From Beta vulgaris subsp. vulgaris (lineage: Eukaryota; Streptophyta; Magnoliopsida; Caryophyllales; Amaranthaceae): a DNA stretch of 64,000 nucleotides. Where the stretch lies: NCBI RefSeq assembly GCF_026745355.1, contig NC_079202.1:50480357-50544356 (forward strand). Reading direction: 5' to 3'. The translations under genes were made by a program, and so were the position numbers. Below, piece by piece: positions 48,736 to 61,324 of the stretch (positions are counted from its first letter, which is position 1; each line of letters starts with the position of its first letter). The notes beneath the pieces are model-generated. The model did not search any database, was not told the origin of the DNA, and saw only the letters and a list, made by a program, of their open reading frames with translations.

Positions 48736-50102
48736 ATGAAACGTAAGTTAGTAAAAAAATCTATACTAAAATGTCTTCCCCAAGAAGTTATTATAGATAT
48801 AATTTCACGTCTTGGAGCTATTTCTATTGCTGATTTATTTAGGTGCAAGATAAGGTACGTTATATGTTTAGCAATTGATTGAGATTTTTATAAATTACGT
48901 ATATATAACATCTATATAATTATTATTATTTATTTCTAAATGTAGTTGCAAGACACTTAATGATATTTGTGACGATGAAAAAGTTCTACAAAAACTATCT
49001 ATTGAAAGCTTGCTAGACTTATCGTGGGATTACATTGATAAGATTGATGATTTGTTTGCACGATGTTTGGAGTGTAACAATTTTGAGGCTATTCTACGAG
49101 TTGGAATGGTAACCTGTTTTTTGATAAATTAATTATAAATATCAGTTAAGTTATTGTATATATTATGTTGATAATTAATATTTTATTAATTCTTCCAGGT
49201 ACAATATTTTACTCAAATGAAGATTAAAGAGGGTATTGCAAGTTTTAAAAAAGCATCAAATGAAGGCTATTTAGTTGCAACCTATTTATTGGGCTTAATA
49301 AATCTATGCAATGAAGATGTGAATTCTAAGGAAGTTGGTTTTTTAATGATACCAGATACACTAATTAAGATGGGATTGGAAGGGATTGTCGAATGTAGGA
49401 AGAAAATTCGCTATCATTTTTCTACAATATGGATAGAAAATAAAATCACTATTCAATCAGATTTGTTTGTATGCTATAACAATATAAAATGTGAGGTGAA
49501 AAGGAACCTTTGGGAAGGTGATAATTCCTTTTATATAGTTTCATATGAACCTATAATACTATGCAATGTTATCAGGATCGGGATCCTACTTTGGATCGTA
49601 GGGGCTGGTAGAATCGAATCGGTGGGATCGGATCGTAGGATCGTAAGATCCTACAATTGGGTGAAATAGAGATACTAATTATACTAAAATATGGTGAGAA
49701 CCTCATGTTAAAAATTTACACATATTAATAATGATTTTCTTACTTAGCAAATGATGATAGTTTTTCAATACAATAAGATTGAAGTAACATGCGATCAAAA
49801 TCTAATAGGAGAAATATAATATGTGAAATTATTTTATGATTTTTATATGGTAGGATCGGATCGTAGAGTCGTAGGATCGTAGAATCGTGTTAAGATCCTA
49901 CCATGTGATTTTTTGTGGTTGAGCAGGATCGAAAGATCCTACAGAATTAAGATCCTACGTAGGATCGGGATCGGTGAGGTCCTCCAGGATCGTAAAATCG
50001 TAGAATCGTAAGATTCGGATCGGGATTTTAACAACAATGATACTATGTAACGCTTGCAAATGTAATCGTGAACTTTTATTCTTCCTATCGTTTATGTCAT
50101 AA
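48736..50102 (+). pseudogene. F-box protein At2g35280-like, copy B, split by a TIR element
   Basis: Exons 48736-48854, 48946-49108 and 49199-50102. The N-terminus MKRKLVKKSILKCLPQEVII, then ISRLGAISIADLFRCK, is an F-box-like start; exon 2 reads SCKTLNDICDDEKVLQKLSI; exon 3 gives Sel1-like helices (EGYLVATYLLGLINLC; VECRKKIRYHF). A 473-bp element at 49567-50039 interrupts the codons after PIILCN; beyond it the frame resumes as ACKCNRELLFFLSFMS and TAA. Without the insert the ORF appears open from start to stop, about 259 residues. As it stands, translation ends inside the insert at 49669 and loses the C-terminal Cys cluster. This is the best preserved F-box copy. Confidence 0.7.
49567..50039. 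mobile_element. 473-bp TIR element inserted in F-box exon 3
   Basis: It is flanked by ATACTATGCAA (49556-49566) and ATACTATGTAA (50040-50050), a 9-11-bp target duplication. The ends TGTTATCAGGATCGGGATC and the complement of GATCGGGATTTTAACAACA are imperfect inverted repeats. The interior repeats GGATCGTAGGATCGTA words near both ends around an AT-rich core. A 9-11-bp duplication suits a Mutator-like MITE. No ORF. Confidence 0.75.
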
Positions 50103-50588
50103 TAATATGTAGATATAGATTTTTAATAAAGTTTTTTATTATATTGTTTACGCATTGTATCCATATTCTCTCATCAATAATAACGTAACTTTCAATTAAA
50201 TTTATTAGTTAAAAAAATTCAAAATAGTTTAATATTTGATTTGATTAGTATCCGATTTTTTTTTCTTTTTCTAAAACAAGTAGGTAAATGTAAAAAAATA
50301 TCTGTCAATTACAAATTGCCTTTTTCAAATTGATTTCGAATAAGTCATATATTTAGTTAACATAAGTATAATTGCACATTTTTAAAATTTCACATATGTT
50401 ATGATATATTTAATTTATTTATTGCATAAAATATTGTGTAGTATACGTTTGATAAGATTTCGTAAAAAGAAACATATATATAATGTCTTCTCGATTGCTA
50501 AATGTGTTGTACTTAAAAATAAATTATTTATACAACTTATATGATTTATAATTTTATTAAGCCAAACAGTATAAACTAATTCTTAGTA

Positions 50589-51505
50589 TGAAGTTTGATA
50601 ATATATGTATAATGGAACGGCTTCCCACAAAATCGTTGTTGATATTATTTCACGTGTTGGAGCTAATTCTATCAGAGATTTATTTAGGTGCAAATTAAGG
50701 TATGAACGATGAACAACTAATTATTCATACGTTTCTATAATATCATTTATAAATAATGTGTTAAGATAATCATTTTTTTGATATAGTTGCAAGACACTCA
50801 ATGTTATTTGTGAAGATAACAAAGTTCTACAAAAGTTATCAATAGAAACTTGCTAAGATTATCTTGGATTACATAGATAAGATGGATTTCATATTTACAC
50901 GATGTTTAGAGTGCAACAACGTTGAGGCTATTGTTCGAGTTGGAATGGTAATTTTTTCTACAAGAATTATTCATAATATTTATAAATTTATAGGTCTTTA
51001 CATTCACATTATAAAGTGTATGTTATTTGATTTTTTTTTCAAGTATATTTATATTGGTTTATTCATATATCTATATGTTTTTATAGGCATATTTTTTACT
51101 GATTTGAGGATAGAAGATGGTATTTCATTTTTCGAGAAAGCATCAAATGAAGGATATTTAGTTGCAACTTATTTGTTGGGACTTATATATCTTTGTAGTC
51201 AAGAAGCGAGTTACAAGGAAGTTGGTTTCAAAATGATACCAAGTACGTTGATGAAAATGGATTTGAAGGAGATTGTAGAATGTAGGAAGAAAATCCGTTC
51301 TAATTTTTCGGGAGTATGGATAAAAAATAAGATGTCTCTTGAATCAGGATTTTATTTATGTGATAGAGAACAAGCATGTAAGCTGGATAGAAATCTTTTT
51401 GAAGATCATGAATGTTACTACGAAGTTTCAGATGATCATAGAATATTATGTGATTCTTGCAAGTGTAATCGAGAACTTATGTTCTTTTTATCATTTATGT
51501 ATTAA
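50589..51505 (+). pseudogene. F-box protein At2g35280-like, copy C, frameshifted
   Basis: Same layout as copy B: a first exon ending IRDLFRCKLR (to about 50699), a second from about 50788 (SCKTLNVICEDNKVLQKLSI) and a third from about 51088 to TAA at 51505. Frame breaks lie near 50632 (A-run before the IVVDIISRVGANS segment), near 50850-50867 (copy B reads LLDLSWDYIDK here) and possibly at the exon 3 acceptor. The C-terminal 130 codons are open and end in a conserved Cys cluster (CDSCKCNRELMFFLSF). It shows what the interrupted C-terminus of copy B should look like. Inactive as read, unless the single-base breaks are sequencing errors. Confidence 0.6.
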
Positions 51506-52092
51506 GTATAATTATATTTTCGTACTTATAATATAATGATTTAATGCATTTAAAATTTGTGTCTCGAAAATTTATTATACCGGAAATATGTTTGTTATTA
51601 TAAACGTTTTTTCATAGTTTACTCTCACGCCTTATTTCAATATAACTTAGACTAATCATAAAATAATTATTAAAATCGACTAATATAATATATTGAGGAC
51701 TAAATTCAATTATTTCAACGTTAATATATAAATACGTTAGTAGTATTGTATATTTAATAAAGGTTAAAATTTTAAATGGTGTGTATTAACAGGAAGTATG
51801 TCTAATTTAAGGTAATGTTATCTTATAATATCTGTTATGATTCTAAGGTTGACAAAAAAAAAAATTAAAAGGTTGCATAAACCTTCCATATATATTACAT
51901 GATAATTTAACTAATCTTAGCTAGGTAATATTTGATAACTAAAATTAAGGCTAAAATCAGGATTGAAATATTTGCCAACTATACGTAGATATGTATATCA
52001 ATTTTCATAGTTTATAATTTTCATTCAAATAATACATTAAGATATACTATGATTATTTATTTTTAGCATTTCAATTCATTCACCAATTCGAA

Positions 52093-55000
52093 ATGAATAA
52101 TGAAAATGATGATCCAAGTGCATCAAATCAATACGGTCATGTTAAGAAGGGAAGGGGTTCGAAACGACATGCATATCATACAGGTATGTATTCATCAAAC
52201 CGTTTATAGTTAGGTTTTATATATGAATATATGATATTCCATCTTCTTCCCAATAAATACAATATAACTAATTATTAGATTACAATTAAACTATAAACAA
52301 ATTACAATAACTAATTATTACATTTAACATTTCACGATATTGATGGAATATCAAATATTTCTTATAAAAACTAATTATAAACGGTTTAGTAATCATTTTT
52401 TAAAGCAAAGAAAAATAATATATAATAGTATAATATATAAGTATTAGGATTCTCACCTAAATTCTTCATATATTTGTGGATGTGTTGTAAGTTGGCTGAT
52501 TATACGAATGTTATTCGAATGCATATCCACATGAAAACAACAAAACAAATAAAATATTATTATTTCAATACAATATTATATTTAAGACTATTAATTACAA
52601 TTGATGAAGTTTTAAACTTTCAGGAATATCAAACACTGTCTAATGTATATGTATTTTATTCTATGGCAATATGTTCCTTTATTAATTATACAAGTATTGC
52701 TTCTACTAAATTCTATTTTTGATTAGCAGACTTACTCGAAATCCAATCCCATACTTTGTCGCCAAGAGTAACAGAGGATTTTACAAGTCAACGCTCTCAT
52801 TTAACGATATTTCAAATGGTAAGATATTTATCATTATTTATAACTTAAATTTCTCATTTTTCTAATGTTTATAGTTGTGACATATTTGATAATTTTAAAA
52901 TACATAGTTGTGACAAGTTTTGAAACACAAGTGCAATCAAATGACAATCCATATTCACCAATTATATATGGAATTGGCAATACGCAAAGGGAGAAGTACA
53001 AATTAGCAAGGGAAAACAGGAAATCTATATTACATAAAAAGCGTAACAAGAATCATAACATGTTACATGGTATGTATTGTTCATTGTATTTGTCTATACA
53101 TATTTCCTTATAATATATGATTTAATATTTTTGGTTATGTGAAATATAACATTTTTTTGATGTTTTGCAGATAATGTTAGTCAAGAACAACAAGTAGATT
53201 TGCATTCTCAAAGAAGTCACATAAGTTGTATTACTCAAAGAACTCCTTTATGCGACATATCTAATGGTATTTCTATTCCATAATATTCCCATTATAATGT
53301 TAAAATAGTTAAAAGCTCATGAATGTAGTTATTTTTTGTACTACTCTATATGTAATTATATATGACATAAAATATGTTATAGTAATAATAGATGTCATAT
53401 TTGTTTGTGTATTAGTTTTTTGAAAACTAAAAGAGACAACATTTGATATGATATCACTAAATACAACATTCTACGGTTATAAGTTTAATAATATTAGGAC
53501 TTTATTTATTATTTTCATTATGTTGAAGATAACATTTTAATTTTAAAGAAATATAACATGCAATCTAAATACTCAATCACATTTGTAATAATAACCAATA
53601 ATATTAATAATTATAACGAAAAATTATGTAATCATAATGAAAAAATTATTTGGTACACATAAACGAAAAAAAACATGTTTAAATTAACAAAAATAATTTT
53701 TCTTACCTTAATTTTCAATTAACATTAACATGCAATCTAACTACTCAATCATATTTTTATTAATAAGGAGTAATATGAATTATTATAATTAAAAAAAAAA
53801 ATTATAGATTTATCATGTATACTATCATCGGAAGACAAAAATTATAAACGAAATAATGTTATCACTTAATATTACACTTTTTTACTTATATTCACCGATT
53901 ATTCATGATAATTTTTACATGCAAATCAAATTTCGAATATTCATTATTGTATTCATTCATATTTTTATAAGCAAAAGCAAAAAAAATATAAAACTACATA
54001 TCCACATAACATATATCATATTAACAAAAACGAAAAAAAAAAGATATTAAAACTTAAAAAACTTTAATTTCCATCTTGAATATGTTGAGATGATGACATG
54101 CAACTATATTTTGCAAGTATTTCGCCCATAACTAATCAACATTTGAGAAATTCCCCAATTAAAACTTTGAAAAAATGGAAATATGAAGAATTTCTATATT
54201 ATTTTCTACCGAGACATTTTGAACCAAAAAAATCTGATTTTTTTTTGTGTTTTCATGTTTTTATTAATAAGCAGTAATATGAATTATTATAATTAAAGAA
54301 AAATTAAAATTTTAGATTTATCATATATACTATTATTGGAAAAAAAAAAATATAAACGAAATTATTTTGTCACTTACTATTAAACTTTTTTAACTTAAAT
54401 TCACCCATTATTCATCATAAACTTTACATGCAAATAAAATTTCGAATAATAAAGATTGTATTTATTCATATTTTTATAAGCAAAATCAAAAAAAATATAA
54501 AACAACATATCCACATAGTATATACCATATAAACAAAAAACGAAAAAAAAAGAAAAATAAAACTTACCAAAAATCTTTAATTTCCATATTGAATATGTTG
54601 AGATGATGACATGCAACTATATTTTGCAAGTAATTCGCCCATAACTAATCAACATTTGAGAAATTCCCGAATTAAAACTTTGAAAAAATGGAAATATGTA
54701 GAATTTCCATATTATTTCCTACCGAATTTCGAAGCAAAAATCGTGAGAAATGAAGAAATTTTTTGGTGTTATTTGTGTATTTGAGTTTGAGAATAGAAAA
54801 TTTGTAGAACAAAATCGTGAGAAATGAAGTAATTTTTTGGAAATTTTTTGAGTAGATGAAGATATTTGTAAAGAAGTATAGAGAGAAGTTAGAGAGATAG
54901 AGAAATGAAGTAATGGAAATATTGTTGTAATGAAATGAAGTTAATATGCAATGCATGTGAATCATCATAAATATAATAAGAAAGGTTGCTTATAAATGTT

Positions 55001-56940
55001 GTCTTGACTTAAGTATAATCACTACATGTTAGCTTATAATTTGATATTTTGTACATAGTCAAACGGTATGTTACTAATGTTATTCTATGTTTTTAAAATA
55101 AAACAAATAATATATAGGTTAATTTAATGAAAGCAGTCTATTTTAATGTAAAAAAACATGGATTTTAAAAAGAATTTATATGTAAACATTTTATCTTTAA
55201 CCCTCTCAATATTAATTTATTTGTGATACTATGATTACTTATGATATAGTCATAAAAATATTATTATTCTAAATTTAATCAATTAGTATATTAACAAATT
55301 ATTTTTGTTTTGGCTTTCATTTGGCAATTATATTGTCATTATATTAATTCACTTTTTGTATTGTATTGTTTTTGTTTGTTTGCAGTATCCTCAAGATCTC
55401 TAAATCAATTTGTATCAAAACAAATTGAACAACGATGTGCAAGGCAAAAAAGAAAACTAATATTATCGCAAAGACGTGAAAAAGTTTCAGCCAATTTAGG
55501 ACGCAGCAATCCGTATTTAATTCCAATTTTTTTGTCGTTCATTGAACGGTATAGATGTGTACTATGGAGGCTATTATTATACAAAATATTATCGTATGTT
55601 AAATATAAACTTATTTTATCTTTTCGTATTATATTCAGATGGATCCGTTGTTAATTCACCGTCAATAAGCACAATATTTAATGATTCAAGTATTATTTGT
55701 ACTACTCCATTGGGGCGTATAGGTAAATATATAATAAATTCCCTTTATATGGTAATTAAATTGAATGTTGATATTAAGATAATTAATATACAAATTTTTA
55801 TTTTTCTAGATTTGCAATCATCATCTTCTAAGTCGTCTTTTGAGGAACCGCTAAACACATTATTTCTAACAATAATCCTACCAGCATTGTTATTAACGGT
55901 ATACGCTTTACATACATTCGATATGTAATTATTATTATTTATATTAAACGATTAAATAAAATTAAAATGCAAAATCTAATGAAGATATTTATTTGACATT
56001 TACTTTAGCCACCATCTCCTTCTGATATTGCCAGAAGTAATAGAAAGCAGATTATGTTAGAAAAAAGAGCTCGAGGTATGCATTCTGTACTATTCAATGA
56101 ATTGATTGTATTCTATAATTACATCGATTTTTTTTTATATTAACTAAAACGCAATAATTAATAGGCAGCTCTATGATTTCTGGAGACATGTTGGAATTGG
56201 CACAATCTCATAGTAATGTTAGATCTAAGAGACATGTGGTTCGAAGTTCAAATATCCTTAAATCAGTTACACGGAGAATTATAAATGGTATTAATTTATT
56301 ACTTACTTATTAAATACAAGTATCTAATATTTGAAGTACTTTTAACATCGTATCTAAAATGTATTGTTTTTTATGACTGTTATATAAAGATGAAAATATT
56401 GCATCAAGTTCTCATGACCAATCAAATACTACCGTTCAAGATGACTGTGTTACAGAAGACGATAGTGACAACGACGTCAATTATATGGATATCGTTACAG
56501 GTTGGCATATAATTTGTAATAACTATTGCATATCATGCGAAATGTCGTACTTATTATTATGATTTTTGTGTTGTCTTCTTAATTATGTTTATATCTCATA
56601 TTTATTACTGATTTTGTTTTTTCACAGAGAGCTACTCAGATTTAGGAGACCCAACACATGTATGTGAGTTTTGTGGCGCGGAAATGTGGTTCAATGAGAG
56701 AGCTAACAAGAAATCCAAAAACATCAAGCCAAAGTTTTCGTTGTGTTGCATGCAAGGGAAGGTTCAGCTACCTCTGCTAAAACATCCACCTCAAATTATT
56801 TATGATCTATTGAAGAAGAAACATAATAGAAGCAACCATTTTCTTGAAAATATAAGAGGATATAATATGATGTATTCGTTTACATCAATGGGTGGAAGGA
56901 TTATTGCACCTACATCTAAAGGTCGAGGTCCATATAATTA
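52093..56940 (+). pseudogene. Helitron Rep-helicase, N-terminal exons and zinc finger
   Basis: This is the 5' part of a gene that continues to 61199. The likely first exon 52093-52183 (MNNENDDPSASNQYGHVKKG, then RGSKRHAYHT) is followed by small GT-AG exons: 52730-52818 (DLLEIQSHTLSPRVT), one near 52908-53070, 53171-53265 (TQRTPLCDISN), and others near 55386, 55640, 55811, 56009, 56165 and 56391. The exon from 56628 encodes SDLGDPTHVCEFCGAEMWFN, then FSLCCMQGKVQLPLLKHPP, the Cys-rich zinc-finger-like region of plant Helitron transposases. The frame then breaks after GRGPYN (56940). Long internal introns hold a 500-bp duplication. Low-complexity N-termini with many small exons are common in these genes, but several exon limits here are uncertain. 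Confidence 0.6.
53755..54725. repeat. about 500-bp tandem duplication in a transposase intron
   Basis: Copy 1 spans about 53755-54225 and copy 2 about 54257-54725. They share long runs such as GTTGAGATGATGACATGCAA and ATAACTAATCAACATTTGAG with scattered substitutions. On the minus strand both copies open a tiny frame MGE(L/I)LAKYSCMSSSQHIQ followed by (Y/D)GN and stop. Right of copy 2, the minus strand looks like a CT-rich leader with a TATA motif near 54990. Confidence 0.7.
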
Positions 56941-56944
56941 AAAA

Positions 56945-59442
56945 TTGGTGGTCAAAATCATCACTTAATAGGTACTTTATTGCCTGCTGATGGTGCACGA
57001 CCAAAGTTTTCTCAGCTGTACATATATGATACTGAGGATGAAATAAAGAACAGGAAAACAGCTGCAAGGTACAACATAGTAAATGGATTTAAGTATCATT
57101 GTAACTTTAATTGTTTAATTTATATATTCCTTTTCAAATCCTAACTTATTATTCATTATGTCTTACCAGTACATCAAACCCAGACAAGTTTGAAGATCGC
57201 TTAGTTGCAGAATTACAAGATATGTTAGATCATAATAACCCTTTAGCTCATAATTTAGAATGGCTAGGGATAGGTTTGCATCTAACACGTGTGAGAATTT
57301 GAAATTAAAACTTATTGGCAAAAGAGGCTGATGGCAGAACTTATAATTTGCCAACAACATCAGAAGTAGCTGCACTTATCGTAGGAGATATTGATAGTGC
57401 CGACAAAAGAGATATAATTATCGAAACGAAGGGTGGAAAGCTACAACAAATTTCCGAACTTCATCCTTCTTACCTCGCTATGCAATATCCACTATTATTT
57501 CCATACGGAGAAGATGGATTTAGAACAGATATTATGCACAGGGATAAGACTCCATCAGACGGTTCAACAGGAAAGAGGTTTAAACTCACAATGCGTGAGT
57601 TTTTTGCATACAGAATACAAGACCGAGCTCTGGAGGCGGCAACAATACTATTATCTCGAAGGTTGTTACAACAATTCATAGTTGATGCTTACACAATGAT
57701 TGAAGCTGAAAGGTTGTCTTTTCTTAGACACAACCAACAAAGCTTGAGAGCTGCTAATGTCAAGAATTTAAGAGGTGCTGTCGAGAGAGGTGAAACCGAG
57801 GGATCTTCGACTGGAAGTCGTATAGTATTGCCATCTTCCTTCACAGGAGGACATAGTTATATGAGAGAAAACTATCAAGATGCGATGGCTATTTGCAGAT
57901 GGTATGGTTATCCAGATTTATTCATAACATTTACGTGTAATCCTAAGTGGCCTGAGATTACTAGATTTGTAAAAAAAGAGGCCTAAGGCCAGAGGATAGG
58001 CCAGAGGATAGGCCAGACATCATATGTCGAGTTTTTAAGATGAAACTAGACCAGTTGGTGAAAGATCTGAAAGATGGCAAAATATTTGGCAGGGTTAGGG
58101 CTGGTATGTTAGACATCGTCCTTATTTATATTATTATTTTTTATTATATGTTATTTTTAATTGGATTGCTATCGTTATATCTTTTATTTAACTTGAATAT
58201 CAAAACTAATTTTGTTGTCTGCTTATTTTCAGTGGTCTATACAGTTGAATTCCAAAAGCGTGGTTTGCCGCACGCTCATATTTTGTTGTTCATGCATCAG
58301 GGAGACAAATACCCTGTTGCTTCAGATATTGATAAGATTATTTGTGCTGAGTTGCCTGATAAATCTGAAGATCCAGAACTATATCAAGCAGTAAGCGAGT
58401 ACATGATGCACGGTCCATGTGGCTCAGCAAATACAAATGCTCCGTGTATGATTGACAAGCAATGCAGTAAGCATTTTCCCAAGAGGTTTATTGAGGCAAC
58501 TAAGGTAGATGATGAAGGATATCCAGTGTACAGACGAAGAGATAATGGATCTACAGTTGAGAAGAGTGGGGTTCACCTTGATAATCGGTATGTTGTCCCA
58601 TATAATGCTGAATTGCTTCGTAAATATCAAGGACACATAAACGTTGAATGGTGTAATCAATCTAGATCAATTAAATATTTGTTCAAATATATAAACAAGG
58701 GATATGATAGGGTTACGGCTGCGGCTTATCAAGATAAACAGAAAGAAGGTGAAGGTAAAGAAATAGATGAAATAAAGATGTACTATGATTGCCGATATAT
58801 TTCGGCGTGTGAAGCAATTTGGAGGATTTTTGGATTCAACATACATTATCGAACCCCTGCTGTTGAAAGATTAAGTTTTCATCTACCGGGAGAACAAACC
58901 GTTTTGTTTAACGACCATGCGATGTGAATCCGTACTAGACAGACCTCATATTGACAATACGAAATTCCTGCTTGGATGCAATGTAACCAAAAATATGAAG
59001 AAGCTAGGGAGCTTACTTATGTGGAGTTCCCTACAAAATTTGTTTGGAAACAGGCACAGAGAGAGTGGACCCCAAGATCTAGAGGTGTCACAATAGGACG
59101 AATCTACCATGTCTCACCTGGATCTGGAGAGAAGTTCTACCTTAGAACTTTATTAAATTTTGTAAAAGGCGCGACTACGAAGACATTAGAACGGTTGATG
59201 GTGTAGTGTTCCTACATTCAAGGAAGCTTGCTATGCAAGGGGTTTACTTGATGATGACAAGGAATATGTCGATGCAATAACAGAAGCAAGTTTTAGAGAA
59301 TCAGGGTATTATCTAAGACATTTGTTCTCTATGTTACTATTATCTGGTAGCATGTCGAAGCCGGAGGAAGTTTGGCATAAGACATGGCAGTTATTATCTG
59401 ATGACATACTTTACAAACAGCGTTGTCTTCAAAAAAATAAAG
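56945..59442 (+). pseudogene. Helitron Rep domain (HUH nuclease), frameshifted
   Basis: Continues the Rep-helicase gene. After KIGGQNHHLIGTLLP an exon ends at 57068; the next runs 57170-58103 and the third 58233-59442. Helitron_like_N signatures: LPTTSEVAALIVGD, SYLAMQYPLLFPYGEDGF, RRLLQQFIVDAYTMIE, YGYPDLFITFTCNPKWPEIT. Then EFQKRGLPHAHILLFM carries the HUH histidines (HAH, about 58271-58279) and IKYLFKYINKGYD the catalytic-tyrosine region. Together these nick and join the single strand in rolling-circle transposition. Frame breaks occur near 57250, 57310, 57980 (A-run), 58920, 58975 and 59180. The RPED codons are duplicated at 57993-58016. It cannot yield a full protein as read. Confidence 0.8.
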
Positions 59443-59538
59443 GTAAATAACTACGAAAATATTTTTTAGTCAAAAACCATACTTTTTAGCAATTTGCATT
59501 CTTAATATAGGTTACTGTTTTGTTTATATGTTTCACAG

Positions 59539-61199
59539 ACCTGCATTTAACCGATGATCAAATCGAATCTTTTGCATTGGCTGAGATTGAAACCATGCTC
59601 CAAAGTAATGGTAGCAGCTTGCGTAGATTCAGTGAAATGCCGTTTCCTGATGAACTAATCATGTTTGAAGGACAAAACAAGCTTATAGCAGATGAGCTTT
59701 CATATGACATTGAGGAAATGACCGTGGAACACGACAAATTGTATAAAGGTTTAACTGATGAGCAGTCGATGATTTATCGAGAAGTATTGGATGCTGTCTC
59801 GAGTGAAGAAGGAGGTCTATTTTTCGTTTACGGCTATGGAGGACGGGTAAAACATTGTTTGGAAAACATTATGTGCTGCAATAAGAAAGAAGGGCGAAAT
59901 TGTATTGCCAGTAGCTTCGAGTGGAATTGCTTCTCTCCTCCTTCCACGTGGAAGAAACAGCTCATTCTAGATTTGGTATCCCTTTGAATGTAAATGAAAA
60001 TTCTACTTGCGCCGGAATTCGCCCTGGGTCGGAGTTAGCTGATCTTCTATCAAGACAAAACTTATCATTTGGGATGAAGCTCCGATGATGCATAAGTATT
60101 GTTTTGAAGCACTTGATAGAAGTTTGAGGGACATAATGAGGTCTGTTGATAGGGATAACTTGCATCGACCATTTGGAGGTAAAGTGGTAGTATTCGGAGG
60201 TGATCTCAGGCAGATATTACCAGTTGTACCAAAGGGAAGTAGGCAGGATATCGTGTTCGCCACCGTTAATTCGTCTTACTTATGGGATTCGTGTAAGGTC
60301 CTTACACTTACTCGCAATATGAGATTACAATCAAGTTCCTCAAAATCTTCTGTTGATGAATTGCGAGAATTCTCAGAGTGGATACTAAGCGTTGGAGATG
60401 GAAATGCTGGCGGTCCTAATGATGGTGAAGCCGTCGTCGAGATTGCAAAAGATATCCTTATAGATCCCGGGGCCGATCCGATTTTAGCAATTGTTGAAAG
60501 CACGTATCCAGACCTACAGGAACATATTTGGGAAGCTAAATATTTCAAGAAAGAGCTATTTTGGCCCCAACAAATGAGATAGTGGAGATTGTAAATGATA
60601 ATGTTCTATCTACTATTCCAGGAGAAGAGAAAGTCTATTTGAGTTCGGATGCTATAAGCAAAGAGGAAGGAAACTTTGGAGTCCACGAAATATACTCCAC
60701 TGAATTCCTCAATACAATTAAATGCTCTGGTCTCCCAAATCATAGCATACGATTAAAGGTTGGTGCGCCCGTTATGCTTCTACGTAATATTGATCAAACA
60801 TCTGGATTATGTAATGGCACGAGGTTAGTCGTCAATCATTTAGGTAATCGTGTTATTGAAGCTACTGTTATTTCCGGAAGTAATGTGGGTGCAAAAGTTT
60901 TTATCCCAAGAATGTCATTGACGCCGTCGGACTCCACCAAGTTTCCTATCAGATTTCAGAGACGTCAATTTCCTTTAATGGTTTGTTTTGCTATGACTAT
61001 AAATAAAAGTCAAGGACAATCTTTGTCTCATGTAGGCCTGTATCTCCCGAGACCTGTTTTTAGCCATGGCCAATTTTATGTTGCTGTTTCCAGAGTTACG
61101 AGCAAAAAAGGTCTGAAGATACTTCCTTTTGACAAAGAACACGGAGTGCGTACAAGTACAACAAACGTAGTTTACAAGGAAGTGTTTTCAAACATATAG
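59539..61199 (+). pseudogene. Helitron PIF1-like helicase domain, frameshifted
   Basis: Last exon of the Rep-helicase gene, after a short intron 59443-59538. Motifs in order: Walker A region FVYGYGG then GKT (59823-59860) broken by one missing base; SSGIASLLLP; Walker [12 protein letters not shown] (about 60060); [19 protein letters not shown] (60190-60250); [21 protein letters not shown]; and [17 protein letters not shown] with VAVSR near the end. This is a superfamily 1B 5'-3' helicase that unwinds the donor strand. Further breaks lie near 59900, 59960-60055 and 60560. The C-terminal 212 codons (60561-61199) are open to TAG. Automated pipelines may label it ATP-dependent DNA helicase PIF1-like. 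Confidence 0.85.
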
Positions 61200-61324
61200 A
61201 TTGCGTTACAAAAATCATTTCTGTAAATAACAATTTGATGCCTTCATATATGATTAGTTAAATATGTTACGTTATTTTGATTATTTTTATTGATCATTAG
61301 TTATGCTATCAAGCAATTAATACT

